A stretch of DNA of 64,000 bases from Phenylobacterium sp. (GCA_020401865.1 JADCAS010000020.1:62001-126000), one strand, 5' to 3'; positions 52,898 through 63,154 are shown, counted from the first letter of the stretch. Notes: a model not told the origin generated them from the sequence alone. A program made the numbers and translations.

Positions 52898-53515
52898 ATG
52901 CTGATTCTGGCCGGCCAGGGCAATCCGGGGCCGGCCTATGCCGGCAACCGTCACAATATCGGCTTCCGGGCGGTGGACGCCATTGCGGCGCGTTGGGGCT
53001 TCGGGCCTGAGCGCAGCCGCTTCCAGGGCCTGGCCCGCGAGGGGACGATCGACACTCCCGGGGGTCAGGTGAAGGTCCTGACCCTCAAGCCCCAGACCTT
53101 CTACAACGAGAGCGGGCGCTCGGTCGCTGCAGCGCTGAAGTTCTACAAGCTGACGCCCGCTGACCTGGTGCTCTTCTACGACGAGATCGACCTGGCAGCC
53201 GGCCGATTCCGGATGAAGACCGGGGGTGGCGCCGCCGGGAACAACGGCGTCCGCTCCGTCTCCGCATCCATCGGGCCGGACTTTCGTCGGGCGCGTCTCG
53301 GCATCGGGCATCCGGGGCACAAGGACAAGGTTCACGGATACGTCCTGTCGGACTTCCACAAGACCGAGACCAGCTGGGTCTCCGACATGCTGAAGGCTGT
53401 GGCCGACGCGGCCCCCCTGCTCGCCGCCGGCGAAGACGAGCGCTACCAGGCCGAGGTCATGCGCCTGGCGCCAGCCGAGAAACTGGACCCCAGGCGATCT
53501 GGTGATCCGGCGTGA
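52898..53515 (+). CDS. pth: Peptidyl-tRNA hydrolase
   Basis: 205 aa. It recycles tRNA from peptidyl-tRNAs released during translation. Conserved active-site residues are present: Asn in GQGNPGPAYAGNRHNIGF (Asn9 and His21 region), the KPQTFYNESG motif (about 65-74) and Asp in FYDEIDLAAGRF (about 94-104). It is encoded between rplY and ychF, the normal order in many bacteria. Confidence 0.95.
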   Translation: MLILAGQGNPGPAYAGNRHNIGFRAVDAIAARWGFGPERSRFQGLAREGTIDTPGGQVKVLTLKPQTFYNESGRSVAAALKFYKLTPADLVLFYDEIDLAAGRFRMKTGGGAAGNNGVRSVSASIGPDFRRARLGIGHPGHKDKVHGYVLSDFHKTETSWVSDMLKAVADAAPLLAAGEDERYQAEVMRLAPAEKLDPRRSGDPA

Positions 53516-53573
53516 CCATTTCACGGGCGCGTGCTAGTCGCCGCGCCTCTGGTTCCGAGGAGTGTCCCGAGTC

Positions 53574-54671
53574 ATGGCCCTGAAAGTCGCCATCGTCGGT
53601 CTGCCCAATGTCGGCAAGTCGACCCTGTTCAACGCCCTGACCCAGACGGCGGCGGCGCAGGCGGCCAACTATCCCTTCTGCACCATCGAGCCCAATGTCG
53701 GCGATGTGGCGGTGCCGGAACCCCGCCTGGACGCCCTCGCGGAAATCGCCGGATCCCGGGAGATCATTCCCGCCCGCATCAACTTCGTCGACGTCGCGGG
53801 TCTGGTCCGGGGCGCGGCTCAGGGCGAGGGCCTGGGAAACCAGTTCCTGGCCAACATCCGGGATTGCGACGCCGTCGCCTTTGTTTCGCGCTGCTTTGTC
53901 AACGACGACATCACACACGTCGAGGGCCGGATCGACCCGATCTCCGACCTCGACATCATCGAGACCGAACTGATGCTCGCCGACCTGGAGAGCCTGGAGA
54001 AGCGGGTCGTGAACCTCGAGAAGCGGGCCAAGACCGGGGACAAGGAGAGCGCCGCCACCCTGGGTCTGATGAATCTCGCCCTGGCCCAGCTGCGTGAGGG
54101 TCGGCCAGCGCGGGCCGCTGCGGTTCCCATCGGCGATGAGAAGGGCTGGCGGATGCTGCAGCTGCTGACCGCCAAGCCGGCGCTTTATGTCTGCAATGTC
54201 GACGAAGGATCGGCAGCGGACGGCAACGCTTTCTCGGGCCAGGTGGCGGAGCGCGCCGCCCGGGACAACGCTAAGTCGGTCGTGATCTCGGCACAGATCG
54301 AGAGTGAGATCGCCCTCCTGGACCGCGAAGAGCGGACGGAGTTCCTCGAGACCCTCGGCCTCCACGAGCCCGGCCTCAACCGGCTCATCCGCGAAGCCTA
54401 CAGCCTCCTGGGTCTGCAGACCTACTTCACCGCGGGGCCCAAGGAGGCCCGGGCCTGGACCATCCCCGTCGGCGCCACGGCGCCCCAGGCCGCCGGCGTC
54501 ATCCATACCGACTTCGAAAAGGGCTTCATCCGGGCGGAGACCATCGCGTTCGAAGACTATGTGAAATTCAAGGGGGAGGCCGGCGCCCGTGAGGCCGGCC
54601 GGCTGCGTTCCGAGGGGAAGGAGTACCTCGTCAAGGACGGCGACGTGATGAACTTCCGCTTCAACGTCTGA
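53574..54671 (+). CDS. ychF: Ribosome-binding ATPase/GTPase YchF
   Basis: 365 aa from ATG 53574, giving the usual start MALKVAIVGLPNVGKST with the P-loop at 8-15. The Obg-like G domain (FVDVAGLVRGAAQGEGLGNQFL) is followed by a coiled-coil insertion (about 130-205) and a C-terminal TGS domain (about 280-363). YchF (OLA1 in eukaryotes) hydrolyses ATP and binds ribosomes. A GTG 12 bases upstream is in frame but is itself part of the ribosome-binding region. Confidence 0.95.
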   Translation: MALKVAIVGLPNVGKSTLFNALTQTAAAQAANYPFCTIEPNVGDVAVPEPRLDALAEIAGSREIIPARINFVDVAGLVRGAAQGEGLGNQFLANIRDCDAVAFVSRCFVNDDITHVEGRIDPISDLDIIETELMLADLESLEKRVVNLEKRAKTGDKESAATLGLMNLALAQLREGRPARAAAVPIGDEKGWRMLQLLTAKPALYVCNVDEGSAADGNAFSGQVAERAARDNAKSVVISAQIESEIALLDREERTEFLETLGLHEPGLNRLIREAYSLLGLQTYFTAGPKEARAWTIPVGATAPQAAGVIHTDFEKGFIRAETIAFEDYVKFKGEAGAREAGRLRSEGKEYLVKDGDVMNFRFNV

Positions 54672-54683
54672 AAACATGAAAAA

Positions 54684-54709
54684 GGCCGGCCGCCTCAAGG
54701 CGACCGGCC
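54684..54709 (-). terminator. Intrinsic terminator of the petABC operon
   Basis: An 11-bp stem with one mismatch (GGCCGGCCGCC at 54684-54694, TCAA loop, GGCGACCGGCC at 54699-54709). Read on the minus strand it is followed by TTTTTCATGTTTT, a proper T-rich tail. On the plus strand after ychF there is no T-tract, so it mainly serves the pet operon but may stop both convergent transcripts. Confidence 0.75.
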
Positions 54710-54734
54710 CTCTCCGTCTGCGATCAAAGGGCCG

Positions 54735-55577
54735 CTAGTGGGCCACGTTCCGCCAGATCCGGCGGTAGCTCACGTAGAGCAGGCCGGACAGGATCAACAG
54801 GTAGATCATGGCGCCGACGCCAAAGGCCTTGCGCTCCTCCAGCTTGGGCTCAGAGACCCAGGTCAGGAAGGCGGCGACATCCTTGGCCTGTTGGTCGACG
54901 GTGGACTTGGTTCCATCGTCGAAGGTGACCTTGTCGGGCGCCAACTGGGGGGCCATGGCGATGAAACCGCCCTTGGGCGCATGACCCTGGCCTTTCCAGA
55001 AGGCGGTCACGTCACCCGCCATATAGGGATTGTAGTATTGCCCAGCCGACACCTCCAAGCCCGCAGGCGGAGTTACATAGCCCGACAGCAGCGAGTAGAT
55101 GTAATCCGGTCCGCCCTTTCGCGCCTTGGAGAGGGTGGAGAAGTCAGGCGGCAGCGCGCCGCCGTTGCCGGCCCGGGCCGCAGCTTCATTGGGATAGGGG
55201 TTGGGGAAGCGGTCCGCCGGTGTGGCCGGACGCTTGATCACATCCCCCGTGTCCGAATCGATGTCCGAGACCTCGTAGTCCCTGGCGATAGTCTTCACAT
55301 AGGGGTTGTCGTTCGGATTGGGGTACTTCGGATCGTAGAAGGGTCCGCCCTTCTGGCCGAGGTTCCGGAACGACATCAGGTTCATCGAGTGGCAGGCCGC
55401 GCAGACCTCCCGATAGACCTTGAAGCCCCTCTGGAGCTGGGCGCGATCGAACTTGCCGAACGGGCCGCCAAAACTCCAGGCGACGGTGCGGAGTTCTTTC
55501 TGGGAGCCGGCGGCCAAGGCCGGCCCGCCCATCAGGGCGAGGCCGAGCGCCGCAACGGCGAGACCTTTGCGAAGCAT
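54735..55577 (-). CDS. petC: Cytochrome c1 of the bc1 complex
   Basis: 280 aa from ATG 55577; a TTG nine bases upstream overlaps the petB stop and is an alternative. A signal peptide (about 1-23) precedes the heme c site CAACH in VYREVCAACHSMNLM (about 55-69). The sixth ligand is likely the Met in GGDVTAFWKG-type context. A C-terminal anchor helix lies at about 248-270. Heme attachment would use the CcmE/F/H/I system of this window. Third gene of petABC. Confidence 0.95.
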   Translation of the reverse strand: MLRKGLAVAALGLALMGGPALAAGSQKELRTVAWSFGGPFGKFDRAQLQRGFKVYREVCAACHSMNLMSFRNLGQKGGPFYDPKYPNPNDNPYVKTIARDYEVSDIDSDTGDVIKRPATPADRFPNPYPNEAAARAGNGGALPPDFSTLSKARKGGPDYIYSLLSGYVTPPAGLEVSAGQYYNPYMAGDVTAFWKGQGHAPKGGFIAMAPQLAPDKVTFDDGTKSTVDQQAKDVAAFLTWVSEPKLEERKAFGVGAMIYLLILSGLLYVSYRRIWRNVAH

Positions 55578-55582
55578 CAGGC

Positions 55583-56902
55583 TCAACCCCTCTTCTCTGG
55601 CGACGCTGTAGCGCCCGCGGGCAGTGCAGCGGAAGGCGAAAGGACCGGCTCGCTGATCGAGGCCGGCTGCTCAAGTGGAGTTTCGGAAAGCCCCATGAGC
55701 GGCAGGACGAGCAGGAAATAGGCGAAGTAGTAAGCGGTGGCGAACCGGGACAGCCAGACCATCGAATTGAGGTCGGCGTCGAGCAGGACGAAGGTCGTCA
55801 GACCCGGGATCACCTTGTCATCCGGGAGACGCCCGCCGCAGAAGCCCAGCACGAAGCAGGCGACCACGAAGATGAAGAAATACATCCGGGTGGTCGGGCG
55901 ATAGCGCAGGGACCGGACGCGAGAGGTGTCCAGCCAGGGCAGAATGAACAGCACTGCGATGGCGCCGAACATCATGAGCACGCCCATCAGCTTGTCCGGG
56001 ACCGCCCGAAGGATGGCGTAGAAGGGCAGGAAGTACCATTCGGGTACGATGTGCAGGGGCGTCACCAGAGGGTTGGCGGGGATGTAGTTGTCCGGGTGGC
56101 CCAGGGCGTTGGGATTGAAGAACACGAAGGCGGCGAACATCAGCATGAACACCGCAATCGCGAAGCCATCCTTCACCGTGTAGTACGGGTGGAAGGGAAC
56201 CGTGTCCGCCTTGGACTGCACCTGCACGCCGGTCGGGTTGTTGTTGCCGGTCACATGCAGGGCCCACACGTGCAGGATCACGACCCCTGCGATCATGAAG
56301 GGCATCAGGTAGTGCAGTGAGAAAAAGCGGTTCAGGGTCGCGTTGTCGACCGCGAAGCCGCCCCACAGCCAAGTGGTGATGGATTCCCCGATGATCGGCA
56401 GGGCGCCGAACAGATTGGTGATCACCACCGCGCCATGGAAGCTCATCTGCCCCCACGGCAGAACATAGCCCATGAAGGCTGTGGCCATCATGAGCAGGTA
56501 GATCACGCAACCCAGGATCCAGAGCAGCTCCCGCGGCGCCTTGTAGGAGCCGTAGTAGAGCCCCCGGAACATGTGGGCGTAAACCGCGATGAAGAACATC
56601 GAGGCCCCGTTGGAGTGCATGTAACGGATCAGCCACCCGTAGTTCACGTCGCGCATGATGCGTTCGATGGAGGCGAAGGCGTAGTCCACGTGGGGCACGT
56701 AGTGCATGGCCAGCACGATCCCGGTGGCCAGCTGGATCCCGAGGCACAGGGCCAGGATGCCGCCGAAGGTGTACCAGTAGTTCAGGTTCTTCGGCGTGGG
56801 AAAGTCGATGAGGCTGTCATAGGCCAGCCTGGCCACCGGCAGTCGGGCGTCAAGCCAGCGCTCGAAGCCCGTCTTGGGAACATAGCTCGAATGTCCGCTC
56901 AT
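55583..56902 (-). CDS. petB: Cytochrome b of the bc1 complex
   Basis: 439 aa with eight or nine membrane helices. The b-heme histidines lie in helix II ([10 protein letters not shown] region with [16 protein letters not shown], about 85-105) and helix IV ([23 protein letters not shown], about 190-215). The Qo-site PEW motif is in [12 protein letters not shown] (about 280-290). It carries quinol oxidation and the cross-membrane electron path. It starts 5 bp after petA and precedes petC directly. Confidence 0.96.
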   Translation of the reverse strand: MSGHSSYVPKTGFERWLDARLPVARLAYDSLIDFPTPKNLNYWYTFGGILALCLGIQLATGIVLAMHYVPHVDYAFASIERIMRDVNYGWLIRYMHSNGASMFFIAVYAHMFRGLYYGSYKAPRELLWILGCVIYLLMMATAFMGYVLPWGQMSFHGAVVITNLFGALPIIGESITTWLWGGFAVDNATLNRFFSLHYLMPFMIAGVVILHVWALHVTGNNNPTGVQVQSKADTVPFHPYYTVKDGFAIAVFMLMFAAFVFFNPNALGHPDNYIPANPLVTPLHIVPEWYFLPFYAILRAVPDKLMGVLMMFGAIAVLFILPWLDTSRVRSLRYRPTTRMYFFIFVVACFVLGFCGGRLPDDKVIPGLTTFVLLDADLNSMVWLSRFATAYYFAYFLLVLPLMGLSETPLEQPASISEPVLSPSAALPAGATASPEKRG

Positions 56903-56907
56903 GTCGG

Positions 56908-57462
56908 TCAGCCCACCTTGACCATGGTGTCGGAAAGAAAGGCGTAATCCGGAACCGCGAGGTTCTTAGGCGCAGGGCCCTTCCGGATGCGGCCTGAGGT
57001 GTCGTAGTGCGAACCGTGACAGGGGCAGAACCAGCCGCCGTAGTCGCCGCCGCCGAAGGTCGGGACGCAGCCCAGATGGGTGCAGGTGCCGATCACCACC
57101 AGCCACTCGGCCTTGCCTTTCTTATGGCGCGCCTCGTCGGTCTGTGGATCCCGCATGGGGGCGGCGTCATCCTTAATCGCCGCGGCGATCTCGGCGCCGG
57201 TGCGGTGGCGAACAAACAGAGGCTTGCCCCGCCACTTGATCGATATCGATTGACCCAGCTGGACCTTAGTCAGGTCGACCTCCAACGAGGCCAGGGCCAA
57301 AGTGTCGCCAGCCGGGTTCATCTGGTCGACCAAAGGCCAGGCGATGGTCACCGCAGCGCCCGCCGCCACGGCGCCCGCGGCAATGTGAATGAAGTCGCGA
57401 CGGCTGGGGTCGTCCCCACCCGCGCCATGTTCGGGGTTCGCGCCCGCCACGCTGTCGGCCAC
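56908..57462 (-). CDS. petA: Rieske iron-sulfur subunit of the bc1 complex
   Basis: 184 aa from GTG 57462, giving the normal alphaproteobacterial length; AAGGGTGG lies upstream. A twin-arginine signal anchor is visible ([19 protein letters not shown], about 20-38). The [2Fe-2S] cluster motifs are CTHLGC (about 126-131) and CPCHGS (about 145-150), with Cys and His ligands intact. First gene of petABC. It is divergent from trmL, leaving a 199-bp interval for the pet promoter. Confidence 0.95.
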   Translation of the reverse strand: MADSVAGANPEHGAGGDDPSRRDFIHIAAGAVAAGAAVTIAWPLVDQMNPAGDTLALASLEVDLTKVQLGQSISIKWRGKPLFVRHRTGAEIAAAIKDDAAPMRDPQTDEARHKKGKAEWLVVIGTCTHLGCVPTFGGGDYGGWFCPCHGSHYDTSGRIRKGPAPKNLAVPDYAFLSDTMVKVG

Positions 57463-57661
57463 CTTGAAGCCACCCTTCGCTTGGGGACTGCGCCGGAAAG
57501 GCGCCGTCCGTCCTCGACCCCGCCAGATCATCTGGTAAGGGTCCCCCGGACTGGAAGCGCCACCTGCTGCGAACCGGCTCGGACGCCCCCCCGCCAACTG
57601 GCGAAGGGCCAACCGTTGATTCGCTGCAGGACGCGCGAAGCCCGTGGCCGGATCACCTAGA

Positions 57662-58141
57662 ATGCTGCTCGCGCTTTTTCAACCGGACATTCCGCAAAAC
57701 CTTGGCGCCGCGATCCGCCTGGGAGCCTGTCTCGACACCCCGGTGCACGTCATCGAGCCCTGCGGCTTTCCCTTGTCGGACAAGGCGATCCGCCGGGCGG
57801 CGCTGGATTATGGGGATCCGGGCGAGGTGGTCCGCCATCCCAGCTGGGAGGCCTTCAGGGCCGCAGCGCCCGGCCGGATCGTGCTCTTCACGACGCGAGG
57901 AGCGAGCCCCCTCCACGACTTCGCCTTTCGGCCGGACGATGTCCTGCTCTTCGGGCGGGAGAGTTCAGGGGTCCCCGACTTTGTCCAGGACGCCGCCGAC
58001 GCCAGGGTGATCATTCCCTTGAGCCGGGGGCGCCGATCCTTCAACCTGACCGTCTCGGCGGCGATCGGCCTGTCCGAGGCCCTTCGTCAGACCGGGCGCT
58101 TCCCCGCATTCCATCCGCAAGACTTTCCAGCCCATGATTGA
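57662..58141 (+). CDS. trmL: tRNA (cytidine(34)-2'-O)-methyltransferase TrmL
   Basis: 159 aa from ATG 57662; an in-frame GTG 18 bases upstream is possible. It is a SPOUT-class methyltransferase with the deep trefoil-knot motifs: [19 protein letters not shown] at the start, [12 protein letters not shown] (about 101-112), and [20 protein letters not shown] near the C-terminus. It methylates the wobble ribose of tRNA-Leu. Its last 8 nt overlap hemF. Confidence 0.9.
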   Translation: MLLALFQPDIPQNLGAAIRLGACLDTPVHVIEPCGFPLSDKAIRRAALDYGDPGEVVRHPSWEAFRAAAPGRIVLFTTRGASPLHDFAFRPDDVLLFGRESSGVPDFVQDAADARVIIPLSRGRRSFNLTVSAAIGLSEALRQTGRFPAFHPQDFPAHD

Positions 58142-59009
58142 TCCCGCCGTCCTCGACACCCGCAACACCCGCGCCCGCGCCTGGTTTGACGCCTTGCGCG
58201 ACCGCATCGTCGCGGCCTTCGAGCAGCTGGAGATCGACGCCCCCGCCGACCTCTTTCCCGGTGAACCGGCGAAGTTCGAGCTGAAGCCCTGGGTGCGCGA
58301 GGCCGGCGGCGGCGGCGTGATGGGCTTCCTGCGCGGCGGACGGTTCATCGAGAAGATGGGGTGTCACATCTCCCTGGTGCACGGGACCTTCACCGCGGAA
58401 ATGGCCGCGAACATGCCCGGCGCCGACAAGGACCCCCGCTTCACGGCCACGGGCATCAGCCTGATCGCCCACATGCGCAGCCCCAAGGTCCCGGCGGTCC
58501 ACATGAACACCCGGTTCCTGGCCACCCAGACCGGCTGGTTCGGCGGCGGGGCCGACCTGACCCCCACCCTGGACGAGCAGCGCAGCCAGGACGCCCCGGA
58601 CGCCATCACCTTCCACGCCGCCCTGAAGGCCGCCTGCGACAAGCATGACCCGGCCTGGTATCCGGACTTCAAGGTCCGCTGCGACGAGTACTTCTACCTG
58701 CCCCACCGCAAGGAGCCCCGGGGGATCGGCGGCATTTTCTACGACCACCACAACTCCGGCGACTGGGAGCGGGACTTCCGTTTCACGCAGGATGTCGGGG
58801 AGGCCTTCCTGGACGTCTATCCCCGGATCGCCCGGGGTCGCATGCACGAGCCCTGGACCGAGGCCGACCGGCGCGAGCAGCTCATCCGCCGGGGCCGCTA
58901 TGTGGAGTTCAACCTGCTCTACGACCGCGGGACCATGTTCGGCCTGAAGACCGGCGGCAACATCGAGAGCATTCTGTCCTCCATGCCGCCCGAGGTCATC
59001 TGGCCCTGA
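58134..59009 (+). CDS. hemF: Oxygen-dependent coproporphyrinogen III oxidase
   Basis: 291 aa, normal length. It converts coproporphyrinogen III to protoporphyrinogen IX in heme synthesis. Signature stretches: GGRFIEKMGCHISLVHGTF (about 64-82), MHMNTRFLAT-like segment VHMNTRFLATQTGWFGGGADLTP (about 123-145), FYLPHRKEPRGIGGIFYDH (about 184-202) and the final RGTMFGLKTGGNIESIL. Heme made here feeds cytochrome b/c1 and the Ccm system. It ends one base before the convergent amidotransferase gene. Confidence 0.95.
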   Translation: MIDPAVLDTRNTRARAWFDALRDRIVAAFEQLEIDAPADLFPGEPAKFELKPWVREAGGGGVMGFLRGGRFIEKMGCHISLVHGTFTAEMAANMPGADKDPRFTATGISLIAHMRSPKVPAVHMNTRFLATQTGWFGGGADLTPTLDEQRSQDAPDAITFHAALKAACDKHDPAWYPDFKVRCDEYFYLPHRKEPRGIGGIFYDHHNSGDWERDFRFTQDVGEAFLDVYPRIARGRMHEPWTEADRREQLIRRGRYVEFNLLYDRGTMFGLKTGGNIESILSSMPPEVIWP

Positions 59010-59711
59010 TCAGCCAGCGCCGTCCTCGATGAAGCGCCGAAGACGGCGGCCAACCTCCAGCCGATCGCTTGGTCCCGCATAGCTGGCCGCCGCCGCGTCG
59101 GCCTGTTCGTCCGTGTAGCGGGTCCCCCGGCGGGCCTCGATCAAGGCTCGGGCGTAGGCGGGCTCGAACTCCGGGTGAAGCTGGATCGAGATCGCCCGGC
59201 GCTTCGGATAGTGCAGGGCGCCGAAGGGCGTGAAGTCGCTGGCGGCCACCACCCGGGCGTCCTGTGGAGGCTCCACCACCTGGTCCTGGTGGGAGGCGGC
59301 GACGGCGAGAGCCGGCAGGTCCGAGAGCCACCCGCCCGGCCGGGTCTCATAGCGATGAAGGCCGACGCCCCAGCCCTTGGGCGACTTGATCACCCGACCC
59401 CCGAAAGCCTCCGCCATGACCTGGTGCCCGAAGCAGACTCCCACCAGGGCCGTGCGCCCCGAGGCGGCGGTCAGGAAGGCCTTCAACGGCGCAATCCAGG
59501 GGAGCGGATCGTAGACGCCGGCGGACGACCCGGTCACCAGACAAGCGTCGAAAGCGGAGGGATCGGCCGGCAGCCGCCCGGCTGTGACATCGAAGGTCTC
59601 GGCGGAGTCGCCCTCTCCAAGGAGCAGCCTGCGGAACATGGCGGGATAGTCGCCGTAGCGCCCGACAAGGTCGCCCGGCGGCGCCCCGGTCTCCAGGATG
59701 GCCAGCCGCAC
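59010..59711 (-). CDS. Class I glutamine amidotransferase-like protein
   Basis: 233 aa. The nucleophile is Cys in LVGVCFGHQVMAEAFGG (about 94), and the catalytic His/Glu occur in ISIQLHPEFEPAY (about 173-177). No synthetase domain is attached, so it is a free-standing amidase of the GMP synthase/gamma-glutamyl-hydrolase-like type. The substrate is unknown. The start lies 2 bp after the CCA-type gene, so it is the last gene of the minus-strand operon from 62730. Confidence 0.85.
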   Translation of the reverse strand: MRLAILETGAPPGDLVGRYGDYPAMFRRLLLGEGDSAETFDVTAGRLPADPSAFDACLVTGSSAGVYDPLPWIAPLKAFLTAASGRTALVGVCFGHQVMAEAFGGRVIKSPKGWGVGLHRYETRPGGWLSDLPALAVAASHQDQVVEPPQDARVVAASDFTPFGALHYPKRRAISIQLHPEFEPAYARALIEARRGTRYTDEQADAAAASYAGPSDRLEVGRRLRRFIEDGAG

Positions 59712-59713
59712 CC

Positions 59714-60979
59714 TCAGGTCTCCAGCCCGCGCAGGATGGCCGCGAGGCGCTCTCGCAGGGCCGCAGCGTCATCCGGGAAGTCCTCGTCCATCCACCAGGC
59801 CTCGAGCTCGCGCAGGGCCTCGCCGACCAGGGGTCCTGGTCGGGCGCCGGCGGCCACGACATCCGCGCCGGACAGGCCGAGAGTGCGGGGGGTCCAGGCC
59901 TGCGCCAGCGCGATCTGCTCGCGCCAGTCCTGAGCGGCCGGGCTATGGGGCGCGCGGGACCAGGCCAGTCGCAGGCGATCCAGGGTCACGGCCGCACCCA
60001 GCAGGTGCATGACCCTTCTCTGCTCGCGCGGCGACGCCCAGCTGGCCAGCCGGGGCTCGCGGCCGGCTGCGGCGATCAGCCTGTCCCTCTGGGCCCCGGA
60101 GAGCCGCAGGCGCTCCGCCTCCCGGGCGACCTCGGCCGGCGTTTCCGGGAACAGCGCGCCCAATCGCAGAAGAGCGTCGGGGCCCGAGCCTTCCAATATC
60201 TCGACCTCGAACAGTCCTTCGAAGCGGGACAGGTCGCCGGCGTGCGGCAGGACGTGCGCCAGAACGCCCGTGGCCGCCATCAGCCGGACGGAGGGCCTCG
60301 GATCCGCAGCGTCCAGGAGGGACAGGAGCTCCTTCAGGACCCGCTCGGCGGGCAGGGAGGTCAGGCTGCCCGCCTGGCCGGCGCAGGCGGCCGCAGCGGC
60401 GGGGTCCGGCTCCCCGCGCCCGTAGCGGGCCAGGAAACGGAAATAGCGGAGGATGCGCAGATGATCCTCGGCGATCCGGCGGTCAGCCTCGCCGACAAAG
60501 GCGATCCGGCCCTCCCGGGCCGCCGCCAGCCCCTGGCCGGTCGGATCGAAGACCCGGCCCCTGCGGTCGGCGTAGAGGGCGTTGAGGGTGAAATCCCTCC
60601 GGGCCGCATCCTCGGCCCAGTCGGAGGTGAAGGCCACGATCGCACGGCGGCCATCGGTCTCCACATCCCGCCTCAGGGTGGTGATTTCGAAGCCGCGCCC
60701 GCCGCTGACGGCGGTGATCGTGCCGTGGTCCAGCCCGGTCGGGACGGCCTTCAGTCCGGCGGCCTCGAGGGCGGCGACCACAGCCGGAGGTTCCAGGCGC
60801 GTCGCCAGGTCGACGTCGGCGACGGCGCGGCCCATGACGGCGTTGCGAACGCAGCCGCCGACAAAGCGGACGCAGTCGGCCCCTCCGGCCGCCTCCAGGG
60901 CGTCGAGTACGGCGGCGGCGGCCGGATCCTCCAGCCAGGCCGCGCCCTCAAGCACGAAATCCGGGGTCGGACCGCTCAC
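59714..60979 (-). CDS. CCA tRNA nucleotidyltransferase / poly(A) polymerase family
   Basis: 421 aa, class II nucleotidyltransferase. The catalytic signature is RFVGGCVRNAVMGRAVADVDLAT (about 38-60), with the GG-R and DVD carboxylates. RRDFTLNALY (about 128-137) and the ERVLKELLSLLD helix follow. In alphaproteobacteria this single gene normally supplies CCA addition to tRNA 3' ends, so cca is likely. Overlaps the Nudix gene by 4 nt. Confidence 0.9.
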   Translation of the reverse strand: MSGPTPDFVLEGAAWLEDPAAAAVLDALEAAGGADCVRFVGGCVRNAVMGRAVADVDLATRLEPPAVVAALEAAGLKAVPTGLDHGTITAVSGGRGFEITTLRRDVETDGRRAIVAFTSDWAEDAARRDFTLNALYADRRGRVFDPTGQGLAAAREGRIAFVGEADRRIAEDHLRILRYFRFLARYGRGEPDPAAAAACAGQAGSLTSLPAERVLKELLSLLDAADPRPSVRLMAATGVLAHVLPHAGDLSRFEGLFEVEILEGSGPDALLRLGALFPETPAEVAREAERLRLSGAQRDRLIAAAGREPRLASWASPREQRRVMHLLGAAVTLDRLRLAWSRAPHSPAAQDWREQIALAQAWTPRTLGLSGADVVAAGARPGPLVGEALRELEAWWMDEDFPDDAAALRERLAAILRGLET

Positions 60980-61629
60980 GCGGGCGCCCCGAAGAGGCGG
61001 TGGGACAGGACCCTCAGCATCCCCGCCGTGGCCCCCCAGATGAACCGGTCCTCATGGGTCATGGCGTAGAACCGGCGACTGCCGCCGTCCGGCAGCTGAC
61101 GCTCGTGGGTCTCGTGGTTGGCCCCGTCCATGAGGAAGGCGAAGGGCGTCTCGAAGATGTCCGCCACCTCGTCAGGATTGGGCTGGAGATTGAAACCATC
61201 CTCGATGAAGGCCACCACCGGGGTGACGAGGTATCCCGTCCCCGTCCGGTAGGGCGTGGAGAGCCCGACGGGTGACACGAAGCCAGGCGCCAGCCCCACC
61301 TCTTCCTCAGCCTCGCGGAGCGCCGTCCCCCAGGGCGTTTCATCCGCATCACAGCGCCCACCCGGGAAGGCGACCTGGCCGGCATGCCGGCGCAGGGTGT
61401 CGAGCCGCGTGGTGAGAAGGACCGAAAACCCGTGCGACCGCTCGATCAGTCCCACCAGGACGGCGGCGGGGGTCAGACTTTCCAGAGGCGGGAAGTACGG
61501 GTCAGGCTCGAAGTCGAAGTCCGAGCTGATCTCGTCCAGGGTCCTGTCGGCCAGGGGGTCCAGACGCTCAGCCAGGCGCGCCTCCAGCAAGGGCCGGGCG
61601 CCAGGGGCCGCCAGCTGATGAGGGCTCAC
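60976..61629 (-). CDS. CoA pyrophosphatase-like Nudix hydrolase
   Basis: 217 aa. The Nudix box is complete: G-x5-E-x7-REAEEEVG in [19 protein letters not shown] and the following EAEEEVGL (about 91-117). The preceding [22 protein letters not shown] is typical of the NudL/CoA diphosphatase subgroup. It would cleave CoA or related pyrophosphates. Coupled by 4-nt overlaps to the genes on both sides. Confidence 0.9.
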   Translation of the reverse strand: MSPHQLAAPGARPLLEARLAERLDPLADRTLDEISSDFDFEPDPYFPPLESLTPAAVLVGLIERSHGFSVLLTTRLDTLRRHAGQVAFPGGRCDADETPWGTALREAEEEVGLAPGFVSPVGLSTPYRTGTGYLVTPVVAFIEDGFNLQPNPDEVADIFETPFAFLMDGANHETHERQLPDGGSRRFYAMTHEDRFIWGATAGMLRVLSHRLFGAPA

Positions 61630-62189
61630 GCCGCGCCGTCCCCGGAGGCGCCCAGATCGAAGGCCGCGCCGCCTGACCGGATCTCCAGCCGCCCCGCCGC
61701 CTCGTCGGCCATCTCCACCAGTTCGTAAAAGACGGGCCGGGCGACCAGCGCCTCCAGTCCGCGCCGCACGTGCAGGTAGGGCCTTGGCTCGCCGGTGTTC
61801 GGGTCGGTCTCCACTCGCAGGCCATTGTCCGGGCCGGCGCGAACCTCGTCGCCGACATTGGTCTGGAAGACCAGATCCTCGCCGTCCCGGTCCACCCGCA
61901 CGGCGATGAACGGGGCGTCCTCCACCGTGATCTTCATCTTCTCCACCGGCGTGACCAGGTGGAAGCCGTCCGGATCCTTCCTCAGGACGGTGGAGAACAG
62001 GCGCACAAGCGCCTCGCGGCCGATCGGCGTTCCCTCATGGAACCACTGTCCATTACGCTTGATGACGATGTCGATGTCGCCGCAGTGGGCGGGGTTCCAC
62101 AGGTGTACGGGAGGCAGGCCGCGCCCCGGCGCCTGCCGCGCGGCTGCGGCCACGCCGTCAAGGCCGGAAGTGTGCTGAGTCTCGGACAT
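61626..62189 (-). CDS. DUF1285 domain-containing protein
   Basis: 187 aa from ATG 62189 (an upstream in-frame ATG would add seven residues). Segments [29 protein letters not shown] and [20 protein letters not shown] are characteristic of DUF1285, a two-domain beta fold known from structural genomics but with no assigned function. Soluble. First gene of the tightly coupled DUF1285-Nudix-CCA-amidotransferase block. Confidence 0.88.
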   Translation of the reverse strand: MSETQHTSGLDGVAAAARQAPGRGLPPVHLWNPAHCGDIDIVIKRNGQWFHEGTPIGREALVRLFSTVLRKDPDGFHLVTPVEKMKITVEDAPFIAVRVDRDGEDLVFQTNVGDEVRAGPDNGLRVETDPNTGEPRPYLHVRRGLEALVARPVFYELVEMADEAAGRLEIRSGGAAFDLGASGDGAA

Positions 62190-62238
62190 GTCACAAAGGT
62201 AGGCCCGCACGCCCTCAGGCTCAACCTCGGGGCCGTCC

Positions 62239-62730
62239 TCAGGGACGGACCGGTCCCGCGAGCGGCCCGGCGGCCCCCCGGGCGAGGACCCGCTTCGGAT
62301 CCACAGGGCCCGGGAGCCTCACGCCCGCCGTGGGCGGGACGGCGTAGCCGAAGCGCTCGAAGAAGGGCGGATCCCCCACCAGGAGGATGGGACCCTCCCC
62401 AAGGGCGTCGGCGGCGGCGCCGGCGTGCGCCACCAGCCGGCCGCCCAGGCCGTCCAACCGCCGGCCGGTGTGCACCGCGAGGGGGCCAAGAAAGAGGGCC
62501 GGGATTGCGCCGATGTGGATGTCCCAAAGTCGGACCAGGCCGACGATTTCTCCCCCCGCCTCTGCGCAGAAGGACAAATCCGGGCGAAACCGGGCGAACT
62601 CGCGCACCCGCTCCGAGACCTTCACGAAGCGCCCCGGACCAAAGGCGTGGTCCAGCAGGGCCTGAATCCCCGCAGCGTCTGCAGGCGTTTCAGGGCGGAT
62701 CACCGTTTCTGTTTCGTGGATGTCCGCCAA
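62239..62730 (-). CDS. GNAT-family N-acetyltransferase (YhbS-like)
   Basis: 163 aa. The start [22 protein letters not shown] and the acetyl-CoA region ([32 protein letters not shown], about 80-111) match the GNAT fold, YhbS subgroup. The usual R-x-x-G-x-G/A acetyl-CoA motif is present in altered form ([10 protein letters not shown]). The substrate is unknown. It starts 64 bp after the small hypothetical gene and 49 bp separates it from DUF1285. Confidence 0.8.
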   Translation of the reverse strand: MADIHETETVIRPETPADAAGIQALLDHAFGPGRFVKVSERVREFARFRPDLSFCAEAGGEIVGLVRLWDIHIGAIPALFLGPLAVHTGRRLDGLGGRLVAHAGAAADALGEGPILLVGDPPFFERFGYAVPPTAGVRLPGPVDPKRVLARGAAGPLAGPVRP

Positions 62731-62793
62731 GATTCCCCCCCAGGCGCGAGGGCCGGGCGTTTAGGGCCGCAGGCCGGTCGCGTCAACACCGCG

Positions 62794-63069
62794 TCAGAGC
62801 CAGTTGCGCGGCCAGGCCTCTCCCAGGGGACGCACCTCCCCCGCCAGGAGCCCCTTCCGGCGCATGGCGATATCGGTCAGAGACGAGAGGGCCTGAACAG
62901 GCTCGATCCCCCCGCGCGGCCCAGAGGCCAGAGGCGCCTCCGTTGCGGCGGCGTCCACCGCCTTCCACTCCGCCTGGCCCTGGTCGGCGAACCCCACGGC
63001 GAAGAACAGCCGGCGGGGCTCCAGCCCGTCGGCAGGCTCCGTCAGGACCGCAATCAACCATCCAGGCAT
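62794..63069 (-). CDS. Small hypothetical protein, 91 aa
   Basis: The ATG at 63069 has GAGGAG six bases upstream, which supports this start. The sequence (PGWLIAVLTEPADGLEPRRLFFAVGF, then IEPVQALSSLTDIAMRRKGL) looks like a compact alpha/beta protein without signal or membrane segment. I do not recognise a family. It is divergent from the MFS gene (85 bp apart). Confidence 0.6.
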   Translation of the reverse strand: MPGWLIAVLTEPADGLEPRRLFFAVGFADQGQAEWKAVDAAATEAPLASGPRGGIEPVQALSSLTDIAMRRKGLLAGEVRPLGEAWPRNWL

Positions 63070-63154
63070 CCAGAACTCCTCAAGGGCGTGCGCGGGGGTG
63101 CAGGTCCGGGCCCAAGTTGCCGTGCGCCGGGCTTCAGGCCAAGCTGCCGTGACA